Shown: positions 1 through 6,446 of the stretch, piece after piece
How positions within the stretch are numbered: position 1 is the first letter of the stretch
How the letters are laid out: each line of letters opens with the position of its first letter
NCBI GenBank assembly: GCA_946482345.1
Contig: CAMLRJ010000081.1
Span: 1-10,156 of the forward strand
DNA: 10,156 nucleotides
Direction of reading: 5' to 3'
From: an uncultured Cellvibrio sp.
GTDB lineage: Bacteria; Pseudomonadota; Gammaproteobacteria; Pseudomonadales; Cellvibrionaceae
Translations under genes and position numbers: made by a program
Notes under the pieces: model-generated
What the model was told of the DNA's origin: nothing
Database searches by the model: none
The model's input: the letters and a program-made list of their open reading frames with translations, nothing else

Positions 1-219
1 CTGCGAAGTGTCAGGTATTACAGGTTGAATAAACCTTTCTCGCGACAAATGTTGAATAGACAAAGTCATCTTTTTCAAACAATTAACAATTCGCCTGTCT
101 TGAATAAGATCAGGATTGGTAGAATGAGGTTGAACAGCCGCATAGTCTCGTGTTTCAAGACTACGCCGTTCTACAGAAAGACAGGGAAACGGAATATCAA
201 CCAGTGTGATTTGTTTCAT
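1..219 (-). CDS. Unrecognised protein, N-terminal 73 residues only (runs off the left edge)
   Basis: The minus strand is open from an ATG at 219 to the window edge, 73 codons with no stop. The protein begins MKQITLVDIPFPCLSVERRS. The start is supported by AAAGGACGG, a good Shine-Dalgarno-like sequence ending a few bases upstream of the ATG, and by the inverted-repeat-rich non-coding DNA behind it. The visible part is soluble-looking, with no signal peptide or membrane segment; it has a hydrophobic start, then a polar Arg-, Gln- and Asp-rich stretch. I do not recognise the family and assign no function. It is divergent from the small wHTH-like gene, so the 220-523 gap may hold promoters for both. 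An overlapping plus-strand frame (25-288) lacks a ribosome binding site and is taken as a shadow. I am fairly sure this is a gene and ignorant of what it does. Confidence 0.6.
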   Translation of the reverse strand, partial: MKQITLVDIPFPCLSVERRSLETRDYAAVQPHSTNPDLIQDRRIVNCLKKMTLSIQHLSRERFIQPVIPDTSQ

Positions 220-367
220 ATCAACCGTCCTTTTATAACAACGTTTTTGTTATGCATTAACCAAAGGGTAACTACCCATCGCCGCTAATCCTCCATTCCC
301 TTAACCACTTTCAATTAGCGGGTTGTCTCACGGAAACTATCATATGTTTATTTTAAGTGATACGAAA

Positions 368-396
368 TTTCAAAAATAATTTTAAATATTAATAAT
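368..396 (+). promoter_or_regulatory. Candidate sigma-70 promoter for the wHTH-like/C1 peptidase unit
   Basis: TTTCAA (368-373), a 17-base spacer and AATAAT (391-396) give a 3/6 match to the -35 box and a 5/6 match to the -10 box. Transcription would start near 403, ahead of the palindrome at 429-440, which could then act as an operator. The whole stretch is A/T-dominated, so a chance match is quite possible. Confidence 0.3.
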
Positions 397-428
397 TTTG
401 TGAATTTTATGGACATATTGAATGACAG

Positions 429-440
429 TTGAATATTCAA
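429..440. repeat. Perfect 12-base palindrome TTGAATATTCAA
   Basis: A perfect dyad sits about 84 bases upstream of the GTG start of the small gene and just downstream of the best promoter guess. The position suits a dimeric repressor. The small downstream protein looks like a winged helix, so autoregulation can be imagined, but this is inference only. Confidence 0.35.
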
Positions 441-523
441 GCGCCAGATTCAAGTAAAGACTCACCTTGGCTTATCTATTGCTTCACCATGAGAATTCAC
501 TCATTCCAAAAAGGACATCACCG

Positions 524-799
524 GTGGCAGAAGATCCCCTATCAGAAAATAATATTAAAGCGATTGCTAATGAAATAACTAACTACCTGAATCAGCATCA
601 GTTTGCCGCCGATACTGTTGAGGGTATTTGCCATTGGTGGATTAGCAAACAAAGAATCGAAGAAGAACAAAAACGTGTATTGGCAGCATTGGATTATTTG
701 TTGCAAAAAGAATTAATTAGTAAAAGACAATTACCTGATGGCTCTTTGTTGTATTCATCACAAGCTATTCAACAAGATGATGAAGCGCCAACACACTGA
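524..799 (+). CDS. Small winged-helix-like protein, 91 aa, GTG start
   Basis: This is a short soluble protein lying 38 bases upstream of a C1 peptidase gene and very probably co-transcribed with it. The frame is open back to a TTG at 467 (110 residues). The GTG at 524 is preferred because AAGGA (511-515) lies exactly 8 bases before it, while the TTG has no good ribosome binding site and the frame has no ATG at all. Residues 11-40 look like two helices ending in the TVEGICHWW segment. Residues 43-64 form a third helix. Residues 64-78 (ELISKRQLPDGSLLYS) have the hydrophobic-Lys/Arg-Asp-Gly-Tyr pattern of a beta wing. This suggests a winged helix-turn-helix fold used for DNA or protein binding. 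The tail (79-91) is polar and acidic. No enzyme motif is visible. It could be a regulator of the operon, a partner or inhibitor of the peptidase, or something else. The gene is convincing; the fold is a moderate inference. Confidence 0.75.
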   Translation: MAEDPLSENNIKAIANEITNYLNQHQFAADTVEGICHWWISKQRIEEEQKRVLAALDYLLQKELISKRQLPDGSLLYSSQAIQQDDEAPTH

Positions 800-837
800 T
801 TTAAATAATTATTTTTAAATAACGAAGGAGAAACAAA

Positions 838-1692
838 ATGGCAAATGTTCATGGTTTTGGTTTGGGCTGGCACCGCGATTTACCGGACATTCGGGACAGT
901 TCTCAAGAATCAGATGAAGTGTGTAATATTTTGGTGAAATCCAATCGGGTAAAAGCGGTCAAGAAAAAATTACCAAAAAAAATTGATTTACGTACATGGT
1001 GCTCACCAATTGAAGATCAGGGCGCTCTTGGTTCATGCACGGCACACGCAGGTGTTGGCATGATGGAATATTACGAACGCCGCACCTCAGGTAAACATCT
1101 GGATGCTTCGCGTTTATTTCTGTACAAAGTCACCCGGCAATTATTGGGTTTCAAAGGCGATGATGGCGCCTACTTGCGATCCACTATGAAAGCCATGGTG
1201 TTGTTTGGTGTTCCGCCTGAAAAATATTGGCCCTACAAGCCGGATAAATTTAATGATGATCCCGACAGTTTTTGTTTCGCATTTGCGCAAAGTTATAAAT
1301 CCATAAAATATTATCGACTGGATCCAGCTGGACGAACGCCGGAAAATATTCTGGCAGAAGTGAAAAAAAGTTTGGCGGCAGAATTGCCCGCTATGTTTGG
1401 TTTTTCTGTTTACAGTTCCATACCTGCTATAGGCGAAGACACCGGAGACATACCCTACCCCAAACGAGGGGACAGACTCGAAGGTGGCCATGCAGTATTG
1501 GCTGTAGGTTATGACGATGATAAAAAAATCGATGGTGAAACCGGTGCTATCTTAATCCGCAACTCATGGGGAACCCGCTGGGGCGATAAAGGTTATGGCT
1601 GGCTGCCTTATAAATATGTTTTAAATGGATTGGCTGATGATTTCTGGTCTTTGGTCAGAGCAGATTTTGTAAACACGGATTTATTCAATTAA
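838..1692 (+). CDS. Papain-like (C1A family) cysteine peptidase, cytoplasmic
   Basis: A 284-residue papain-fold peptidase. All four landmark residues are visible: Gln61 of the oxyanion hole and nucleophile Cys67 in DQGALGSCTAHAG, His218 in GGHAVLAVGY, and Asn242 in IRNSWGTRWGDKGYGW, which also holds the family's NSWG and GYGW signatures. It should therefore be an active endopeptidase. There is no signal peptide, so the protein is expected in the cytoplasm unless exported by another route. The short N-terminal segment has the GLGWHRDLPDIRD motif that I associate with bacterial and viral members of this family; it takes the place of the long inhibitory pro-region of eukaryotic cathepsins. The start is secure: AAGGAG (825-830) lies 7 bases before the ATG. 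It follows the small wHTH-like gene on the same strand. No clear terminator follows the TAA. The substrate is unknown. Family assignment is very firm; physiological role is open. Confidence 0.93.
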   Translation: MANVHGFGLGWHRDLPDIRDSSQESDEVCNILVKSNRVKAVKKKLPKKIDLRTWCSPIEDQGALGSCTAHAGVGMMEYYERRTSGKHLDASRLFLYKVTRQLLGFKGDDGAYLRSTMKAMVLFGVPPEKYWPYKPDKFNDDPDSFCFAFAQSYKSIKYYRLDPAGRTPENILAEVKKSLAAELPAMFGFSVYSSIPAIGEDTGDIPYPKRGDRLEGGHAVLAVGYDDDKKIDGETGAILIRNSWGTRWGDKGYGWLPYKYVLNGLADDFWSLVRADFVNTDLFN

Positions 1693-1829
1693 TTCAAACA
1701 CAGGGATGTGATTAAGGTTATAAAAGTAAAATTTTCAGATCATAGAAATGCTGGCACCCAAAGTTGTTCTTTCCTATACTTCGCGAGTAAGGAATTTATC
1801 TGCTGACTTTTGGCTACCGGAACAGCACT

Positions 1830-3830
1830 ATGGCTATCCACAATCCATTCAAGCTACATCGTCGCCGGGCAACAGACCGCAATCTTTCAATAGAGCTACA
1901 ACTCTTATCCCTTGCTTATCAAAATTTACCTGCCATGTTGATTGTTAATGTAACAGCAACACTGGGAGCAGGTTATGTATTGCAAGCCGATGGCGTTGAA
2001 AATATAGGTTACTGGGTTACAGCCGTGCTGTTTCTCAGTTTACTTCGCTTTCTATCCTGGATTGGATTTACAAGATGCCTCGCACTTAATCAAATTCATG
2101 ATTTTCAAAATCTACAATGGTGGAAAACGGGATTTGCCGCAGGATTATTTTCGGCTGCAATTCTGTGGGTAGCGGTAGTATTTATTGCCTTTGATTTAGC
2201 GCATTACAATTCAAAATTTACACTCATTATCATTATTTCTGCACTGGCAGGTGGTGCAACCGGAATAACGGCTCCGCTCAAGTATATTGGCCGAATCTAC
2301 ATCACCTTATTATTATTTCCAACCTCGATTATTTTATATTTAATTTCAAAGGATGATCTGGTCATAGCATTATTAGGTTTAATTTTCTGGTTGGCTATGA
2401 TTATCAGTCATCGCAATAATCACGGTGTATTGCGTCAAAGTTTGACCTTACAACAAGAAAATACCCAGCTGATTAATAATTTGCAGGAATTCAATAATCA
2501 TCTGGAGAATCGTGTTGCCGAACGCACTGAGGCATTACGACGAATTGCACATTACGATGTGCTCACTGGCTTGCCCAATCGCCGTGGATTAATTGAATGG
2601 ATGGAAACAGGATTAAACGAGAATAGCAAACAAGAAGCTGCCATTCTTTTTCTGGATTTGGACAGATTTAAACAAATCAATGACGCATTGGGTCATGATA
2701 TTGGCGATAAAGTTTTACAAACCATTGCTTATCGATTTAAAGAATTATGCCCGGATAACGCGATCCTAGGTCGCTGGGGTGGCGATGAATTTTTAATTAT
2801 CACAGCACAAGAAGAAAACGCTCGTGCGAATGCAGAAAAGTTGGCAAAAAAATTAATCGAAACAGCCACTGCTCCGCTGCAAATGAATAATGAAATTCTG
2901 GGTTTGGGTCTAAGCGTTGGCATTGCCTATTTCCCAACTGATGCCAACAATTATAAAGACGTTATTCATGCTGCAGACCTGACTGTTGCAGAAGTCAAAC
3001 GCAGTGGTCGCGGCCAAACATTAACCTACAATGAAACTTACGTTGAAACCCAACGCCGTCGATTCGATTTAAGCCGCGCACTATCTGACGCCATAACACA
3101 AAATAAATTACTGCTGGTTTATCATCCCATAATAGATTCGCACTCTGGAAACGTAACAGCATTGGAAGCCTTGGTTCGTTGGAACCACCCCGTATTGGGA
3201 GAAATTAACCCTGAAGAATTTATTCATCTCGCTGAAGACACAGATAAAATTATTGCCTTGGGAGATTGGGTATTAAATACTGCCTGCAATGCAGTCACAT
3301 CATGGAAATCATCAAATCCTCTTATCAAAATTGCCATTAATGTTTCACTAAAACAATTATTGGTTAACGATTTCCCTTCAAAAGTTAATCGAATACTGCA
3401 ACAACATAATTTAAAACCTGATGATTTGATTCTGGAAGTCACCGAATCATTATTCGGTATTGAATATCACGATTCAACACTGGCAACCGCCAAAGAACTC
3501 AGACAAAAAGGTATCGAAATACAAATTGATGATTTCGGTATAGGTTATTCTTCACTATCCCGCCTGCATGAATTTCCGGTAACCGCTATCAAAATTGACA
3601 GATCCTTCGTTGCACAAATCGAAAAACAAGGATTGGTCATTATCGAGAGCGCCGTGATGATCGCCAAACGCATGAATTTAAAAGTTATAGCCGAAGGTGT
3701 GGAAACCCTCTCACAAGCCGAACAACTCTACCAAATGGGCGTTGACAGCCTACAAGGTTTTTATTGTGGGAGGCCGGAAGCAAAGCCTATGATCGGTCCA
3801 CTGGATCCAATTTGGATTAAAAAAAAATAA
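1830..3830 (+). CDS. Membrane GGDEF-EAL protein (diguanylate cyclase / c-di-GMP phosphodiesterase)
   Basis: A 666-residue inner-membrane protein. About six hydrophobic segments lie roughly at 34-51, 61-79, 102-122, 130-148, 155-172 and 176-193; I do not recognise them as a named MASE domain. A helical linker (about 205-238) leads to a GGDEF domain (about 239-400) with GGDEF at 317-321, metal-binding Asp276 in LDLDRFK and the DVLTGLPNR entry. The EAL domain (about 410-650) has every catalytic residue I can check: Glu446, Asn504, Glu536, Asp567-Asp568, Lys588, Glu622 and Gln642, with loop 6 reading DDFGIGYSSL. The positions where an RxxD product-inhibition site would lie read PDNA, so the I-site is absent. 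Both making and breaking c-di-GMP are possible; which dominates cannot be read from sequence. A stop codon at 1788 in this frame makes ATG 1830 the first usable start, although its ribosome binding site is poor. Monocistronic; the signal sensed is unknown. Confidence 0.95.
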   Translation: MAIHNPFKLHRRRATDRNLSIELQLLSLAYQNLPAMLIVNVTATLGAGYVLQADGVENIGYWVTAVLFLSLLRFLSWIGFTRCLALNQIHDFQNLQWWKTGFAAGLFSAAILWVAVVFIAFDLAHYNSKFTLIIIISALAGGATGITAPLKYIGRIYITLLLFPTSIILYLISKDDLVIALLGLIFWLAMIISHRNNHGVLRQSLTLQQENTQLINNLQEFNNHLENRVAERTEALRRIAHYDVLTGLPNRRGLIEWMETGLNENSKQEAAILFLDLDRFKQINDALGHDIGDKVLQTIAYRFKELCPDNAILGRWGGDEFLIITAQEENARANAEKLAKKLIETATAPLQMNNEILGLGLSVGIAYFPTDANNYKDVIHAADLTVAEVKRSGRGQTLTYNETYVETQRRRFDLSRALSDAITQNKLLLVYHPIIDSHSGNVTALEALVRWNHPVLGEINPEEFIHLAEDTDKIIALGDWVLNTACNAVTSWKSSNPLIKIAINVSLKQLLVNDFPSKVNRILQQHNLKPDDLILEVTESLFGIEYHDSTLATAKELRQKGIEIQIDDFGIGYSSLSRLHEFPVTAIKIDRSFVAQIEKQGLVIIESAVMIAKRMNLKVIAEGVETLSQAEQLYQMGVDSLQGFYCGRPEAKPMIGPLDPIWIKKK

Positions 3831-3856
3831 AAAGGCTCCTATAAATTGGAGCCTTT
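3831..3856. terminator. Shared hairpin terminator between the convergent GGDEF-EAL and nrtB genes
   Basis: AAAGGCTCC (3831-3839) and GGAGCCTTT (3848-3856) form a perfect 9-bp stem with an 8-base loop. Read on the minus strand, the stem is followed by TTTTATTTTTTTT, a strong U-tract, so it should end nrtAB transcripts efficiently. On the plus strand only UUUC follows, so termination of the GGDEF-EAL transcript is probably weaker. The hairpin begins immediately after the TAA of the plus gene and lies 7 bases from the nrtB stop. Confidence 0.9.
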
Positions 3857-3863
3857 CAAAAAA

Positions 3864-4715
3864 TTATTTACCTGTACCACGCGTTACTGCATAACCAGCC
3901 AGTGCCACCAGACGATCCAACGCGTAACCGACCAGACCAACATAAATTAACGCAAGAATAATGTCACTGATGCGCGATGAGTTCCAGGCATCCCAGATAA
4001 AAAATCCTATTCCAACACCACCGACCAACATTTCTGCTGCGATTATCGCTAACCAGGATAAACCCACACCTATTCGCAAACCCGAAAAAATATAGGGCGC
4101 TGCTGCAGGTAACATAATTTTGTAAAAATATTGAAATGCATTGAGTCGAACCACACGAGCAACATTGCGATAGTCCATCGGAATATTTCTTACACCCACC
4201 GACGTATTGATAATGATGGGCCAAATCGACGTAATAAAAATAACAAAAATTGCTGAGGGATGACTATCCTGAAATCCAGCCAGAGATAAAGGCAACCATG
4301 CCAGCGGCGGCACTGTGCGCAACACCTGAAAAATAGGATCCAATCCACGCATGGCCCAGACTGATTGCCCGATTAAAATCCCCAAGGCAACACCCATGAT
4401 AACCGCAAGCGAATAACCCACCGCCACACGCTTAAGACTTGCATAGAGTTGCCAACCCATGCCGACATCAGTACCACCATTATCGTAAAAAGGATTTTCA
4501 ATCAGATAAATAGTGTCTTGAATGACAGTGGTTGCCGGTGGCAAAGATGAATCAGGTTGCGAACAAGCAATTTGCCAAATACCAACCAATATTACCAACA
4601 CCAGAAATGCAGGCAGTACTCGCTCCAATACATAAAAACTGGTTCGCTTGATACGCTGCAAAAAGGTCAGGTTCTCTTCAACTATCCCGTCACTATCAGT
4701 TACTGTTGTCGACAT
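3864..4715 (-). CDS. nrtB: Nitrate-type ABC transporter permease NrtB
   Basis: A 283-residue inner-membrane permease of the NrtB/SsuC/TauC (NitT/TauT) group. After a 30-residue polar tail come a first membrane helix (about 33-50), the SLPPATTV segment usual before the permease domain, and further helices (about 98-116, 153-170, 217-240, 251-270). Residues 181-210, DYRNVARVVRLNAFQYFYKI followed by MLPAAAPYIF, form the cytoplasmic EAA loop that docks on the ATPase; its conserved Gly is replaced by Leu191. It should form the membrane channel for the substrate delivered by the neighbouring NrtA. Only 11 bases separate it from nrtA, and its AGGAG ribosome binding site overlaps the TAG stop of nrtA, so translation is probably coupled. 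It is the last gene of the operon: a strong terminator follows 7 bases after its stop and no ATPase gene is present. Substrate is judged mainly from NrtA; sulfonate or other NitT/TauT substrates cannot be excluded from this protein alone. Confidence 0.9.
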   Translation of the reverse strand: MSTTVTDSDGIVEENLTFLQRIKRTSFYVLERVLPAFLVLVILVGIWQIACSQPDSSLPPATTVIQDTIYLIENPFYDNGGTDVGMGWQLYASLKRVAVGYSLAVIMGVALGILIGQSVWAMRGLDPIFQVLRTVPPLAWLPLSLAGFQDSHPSAIFVIFITSIWPIIINTSVGVRNIPMDYRNVARVVRLNAFQYFYKIMLPAAAPYIFSGLRIGVGLSWLAIIAAEMLVGGVGIGFFIWDAWNSSRISDIILALIYVGLVGYALDRLVALAGYAVTRGTGK

Positions 4716-4726
4716 AAACCAATCTC

Positions 4727-6052
4727 CTAGACCATATATTTAATCGCTAAACTGTCGAGATAAGCTTTTGGATTTTCCGGATCAAATATTTTTCCATCAA
4801 AGAATTTTTCAACACCGCGCGAACTGCTTGTGGGTATTTCATTCGCTGGTACACCCAAAGATGTTGCGGCTTTTCGCCACAAATCTTCGCGGTTTACTTT
4901 GTCAATCAAGGTTTTGGTATCGGTTGTTGAAGGCAAATAACCCCAACGAATATCTTCTGTTAAAAACCAAAGATCATGGCTCTTGAATGGATAAGATGCA
5001 AAATCTTTCCAGTAACGCATTTGTTCAGGGCTGTCATTAACAACGCGGCCTGTACCGTAATCAAAATTACCTTTGAGTCTATCCACCACATCATTGAATG
5101 GTGCACCAATCCATTTGCGATCCGAACAGATTTTGGCAACTTCTTCACGATTTTCTTTTTTCTCGCAAAACATTTGCGCTTCCATTACCGCCATCAATAA
5201 TGCTTGTGTTGCATTGGGATTTTTTTCAACCCAATCGCTGCGCATTGCAAAGGCTTTTTCAGGATGATTGTGCCAAAGTTCACTGGTAGTTAAAGCGGTG
5301 TAACCAATTTTTTGGTTAATCAATTGTCGATTCCATGGTTCACACACACAGAATGTATCCATGTTGCCTACTTTCATATTGGCAACCATTTGTGCAGGCG
5401 GCACCACTATTGTAGAAATATCTTTATTGGGGTCTATTCCCCCGGCAGACAACCAATAACGCATCCAGAGGTCATGTGTACCACCGGGGAAAGTCACTGC
5501 GGCATTCACTGCTTTGCCACTGGCTTTTTTCGCTGCTATAGCCGCTTTAAAACCTTTTGCTGTCACATCCAATTTTAAATTTGCATATTCTTTACCAACA
5601 GAAATACATTGCCCGCCCAAATTTAAACGAGCCAAAATTGACATAGGCACAGGCTGATTGTTTGCTGTCATTGCACCCGTCGCAATCAAATAAGGCATGG
5701 GTGAAAGAATGTGCGCGCCATCTATACCATTACTTGCCGATCCCAATACCAAATTGTCACGCGTAGTTCCCCATGACGATTGTTTTAAAACTTCCACTTC
5801 CGTCATGCCATATTTAGCAAAAATACCTTTATCTGCAGCAACAAATAATGGTGCCGCATCAGTTAACGCAATAAAACCTAATTTGGCTTTTGTTGTTTCC
5901 AGTGATGAAGTTGCAGCATAAGCAAGGCTACGCAAACTACCGGGCAGAATACCCATTGCCGCTGCACCTGCCGCAACACCTAAACCGGTTTTTAATAAGT
6001 TACGACGTTTACGGTTAATAGCATTTTCATTGGAATGATCGTTGTGATCCAT
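4727..6052 (-). CDS. nrtA: NrtA/CmpA-family nitrate-binding protein with Tat signal
   Basis: A 441-residue periplasmic solute-binding protein that captures the anion and hands it to NrtB. The N-terminus has a twin-arginine export signal: NRKRRNLLK (Arg16-Arg17), an Ala/Gly-rich hydrophobic stretch, and an Ala-Tyr-Ala cleavage site (44-46). The mature part has the family hallmarks: LGFIALTDAAPLFVAADKGIF (58-78), GIDGAHILSPMPY, FPGGTHDLW and FCVCEPWN. From memory, cyanobacterial NrtA binds nitrate through Trp102, Gln155, His196 and Lys269. Here Trp94, Gln148, His193 and Lys266 (HPEKAFAMR) lie at closely similar spacings, and the last is Lys rather than the Glu I recall for bicarbonate-binding CmpA. 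This favours nitrate or nitrite, pending an alignment. The start is set by GGAGGG four bases upstream of ATG 6052 and by the Tat motif. A probable sigma-54 promoter lies just upstream. Confidence 0.92.
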   Translation of the reverse strand: MDHNDHSNENAINRKRRNLLKTGLGVAAGAAAMGILPGSLRSLAYAATSSLETTKAKLGFIALTDAAPLFVAADKGIFAKYGMTEVEVLKQSSWGTTRDNLVLGSASNGIDGAHILSPMPYLIATGAMTANNQPVPMSILARLNLGGQCISVGKEYANLKLDVTAKGFKAAIAAKKASGKAVNAAVTFPGGTHDLWMRYWLSAGGIDPNKDISTIVVPPAQMVANMKVGNMDTFCVCEPWNRQLINQKIGYTALTTSELWHNHPEKAFAMRSDWVEKNPNATQALLMAVMEAQMFCEKKENREEVAKICSDRKWIGAPFNDVVDRLKGNFDYGTGRVVNDSPEQMRYWKDFASYPFKSHDLWFLTEDIRWGYLPSTTDTKTLIDKVNREDLWRKAATSLGVPANEIPTSSSRGVEKFFDGKIFDPENPKAYLDSLAIKYMV

Positions 6053-6096
6053 AAAACCCTCCGCCAGATAATTAGGAATAATGACAGCAAGGTTTC

Positions 6097-6113
6097 AGCA
6101 GGATTAATGCCAA
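6097..6113 (-). promoter_or_regulatory. Probable sigma-54 (-24/-12) promoter of nrtAB
   Basis: The minus strand reads TTGGCATTAATCCTGCT. It matches the consensus YTGGCACGNNNNTTGCW at the invariant GG (-24) and GC (-12), with exactly 10 bases between them. Within the conserved part it fails at only three positions (C, G and the first T of TTGC). Transcription would start near 6086 and give a short leader of about 33 bases before the nrtA ATG. A nitrogen-regulated sigma-54 promoter is just what a nitrate importer would be expected to have. An activator such as NtrC would bind upstream, where TGCAC/GTGCA half-sites lie. Confidence 0.65.
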
Positions 6114-6446
6114 CAAATATATATTGTTAAGAATGCACAATTTGAGCACATGCAATTAAACACTTTCAAAAAAATGAACCAAGGATGATCAAAAAATTAA
6201 AACCTTGGCGCCTACCCTTAGTGCAAAGAAAGGTGACAATTGAAAAAGTTGTCAGAAAATTGAAAATTAATAGAAAAAATACCAGTGCACTTTTGGATCA
6301 GAGCAATAAATGTTGCACTTGAATGCACCATTTATTTTGACGTTTGAGATTAGGGATTGTTACAGCGGTTGGCGATTATTCTTTTAGATTGGGTAGACCC
6401 CATGTTGGGGTTTGCACCCCAGCCTGGGTAAAAAATTCAAGCTCAA
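6114..6446. other. Upstream control region of nrtAB with TGCAC/GTGCA half-sites
   Basis: No gene is supported in this stretch. It carries TGCAC-type half-sites at 6134-6138, 6145-6149 (AGCAC), 6221-6225 (GTGCA), 6285-6290 (GTGCAC), 6314-6318, 6324-6329 (TGCACC) and 6413-6418 (TGCACC). NtrC sites are built from TGCAC/GTGCA halves, but none of these forms a full classical dyad; two pairs are instead direct repeats 10-11 bases apart. CCAAGG and CCTTGG (6179-6184, 6203-6208) and GACAA and TTGTC (6235-6239, 6249-6253) make short inverted repeats. If transcription starts near 6086, the half-sites lie roughly 50 to 330 bases upstream, a normal range for an enhancer-binding activator. The GGGG/CCCC hairpin cluster at 6391-6429 is listed separately. 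Confidence 0.45.
6391..6429. repeat. Cluster of mutually exclusive GGGG/CCCC hairpins
   Basis: ACCCCA (6397-6402), TGGGGT (6406-6411) and ACCCCA (6416-6421) are separated by TGT and TTGC. The central arm can therefore pair perfectly with either neighbour but not both. The flanking GGGT (6391-6394) and GGGT (6426-6429) offer further pairings with the ACCC parts, for example CCCAG/CTGGG around 6423. There is no U-tract on either side in the right direction, so it is not a standard terminator. It begins 18 bases past the stop of the 160-residue gene and could protect or attenuate that transcript, or be a small dispersed repeat. Confidence 0.6.

Larger units (their letters stand above)
220..523. 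other. Divergent intergenic region with several inverted repeats
   Basis: About 300 bases with no convincing gene lie between two divergent genes. Going left to right it contains four elements. ATAACA (235-240) and TGTTAT (248-253) form an inverted repeat next to the left gene's ribosome binding site. GGGTA-AC-TACCC (266-277) is a near-perfect palindrome. CCGCTAAT (282-289) is complementary to ATTAGCGG (314-321), giving an 8-bp stem around a 24-base loop. The perfect 12-base palindrome TTGAATATTCAA lies at 429-440. The stretch 340-420 is very AT-rich and is the likely promoter zone of the plus-strand unit. The first three elements would all lie in the leader of the left gene if it starts upstream of 321, so a structured leader or operator cluster is possible. 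I could not match it to a riboswitch class I know. Confidence 0.5.

Noticed and set aside
25..288. Plus-strand 87-residue frame at the left end
   Set aside because: No ribosome binding site, and it overlaps the better supported minus-strand gene and its inverted-repeat leader.
1751..1767. CTGGCACCCAAAGTTGT, resembling a sigma-54 promoter ahead of the GGDEF-EAL gene
   Set aside because: The TGGCAC half is good, but the -12 GC is absent and the spacing to TTG is one base off, so it lacks the invariant core.
1775..1780. TATACT as a -10 box for the GGDEF-EAL gene
   Set aside because: It is a good -10 match and well placed, but no acceptable -35 or extended -10 accompanies it, so I did not list it as a promoter.
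4768..5921. Several plus-strand frames of 60-90 residues opposite nrtA
   Set aside because: They are antisense shadows of a well-conserved coding sequence, overlap each other in different frames and have no family resemblance.
6053..6110. NasT/ANTAR-type antitermination hairpins in the nrtA leader
   Set aside because: With a start near 6086 the leader is only about 33 bases and shows no pair of hexaloop hairpins or terminator.
6310..6387. A 25-codon plus-strand frame starting at 6310
   Set aside because: Too short, no ribosome binding site, and it lies across the nrtA upstream half-sites.
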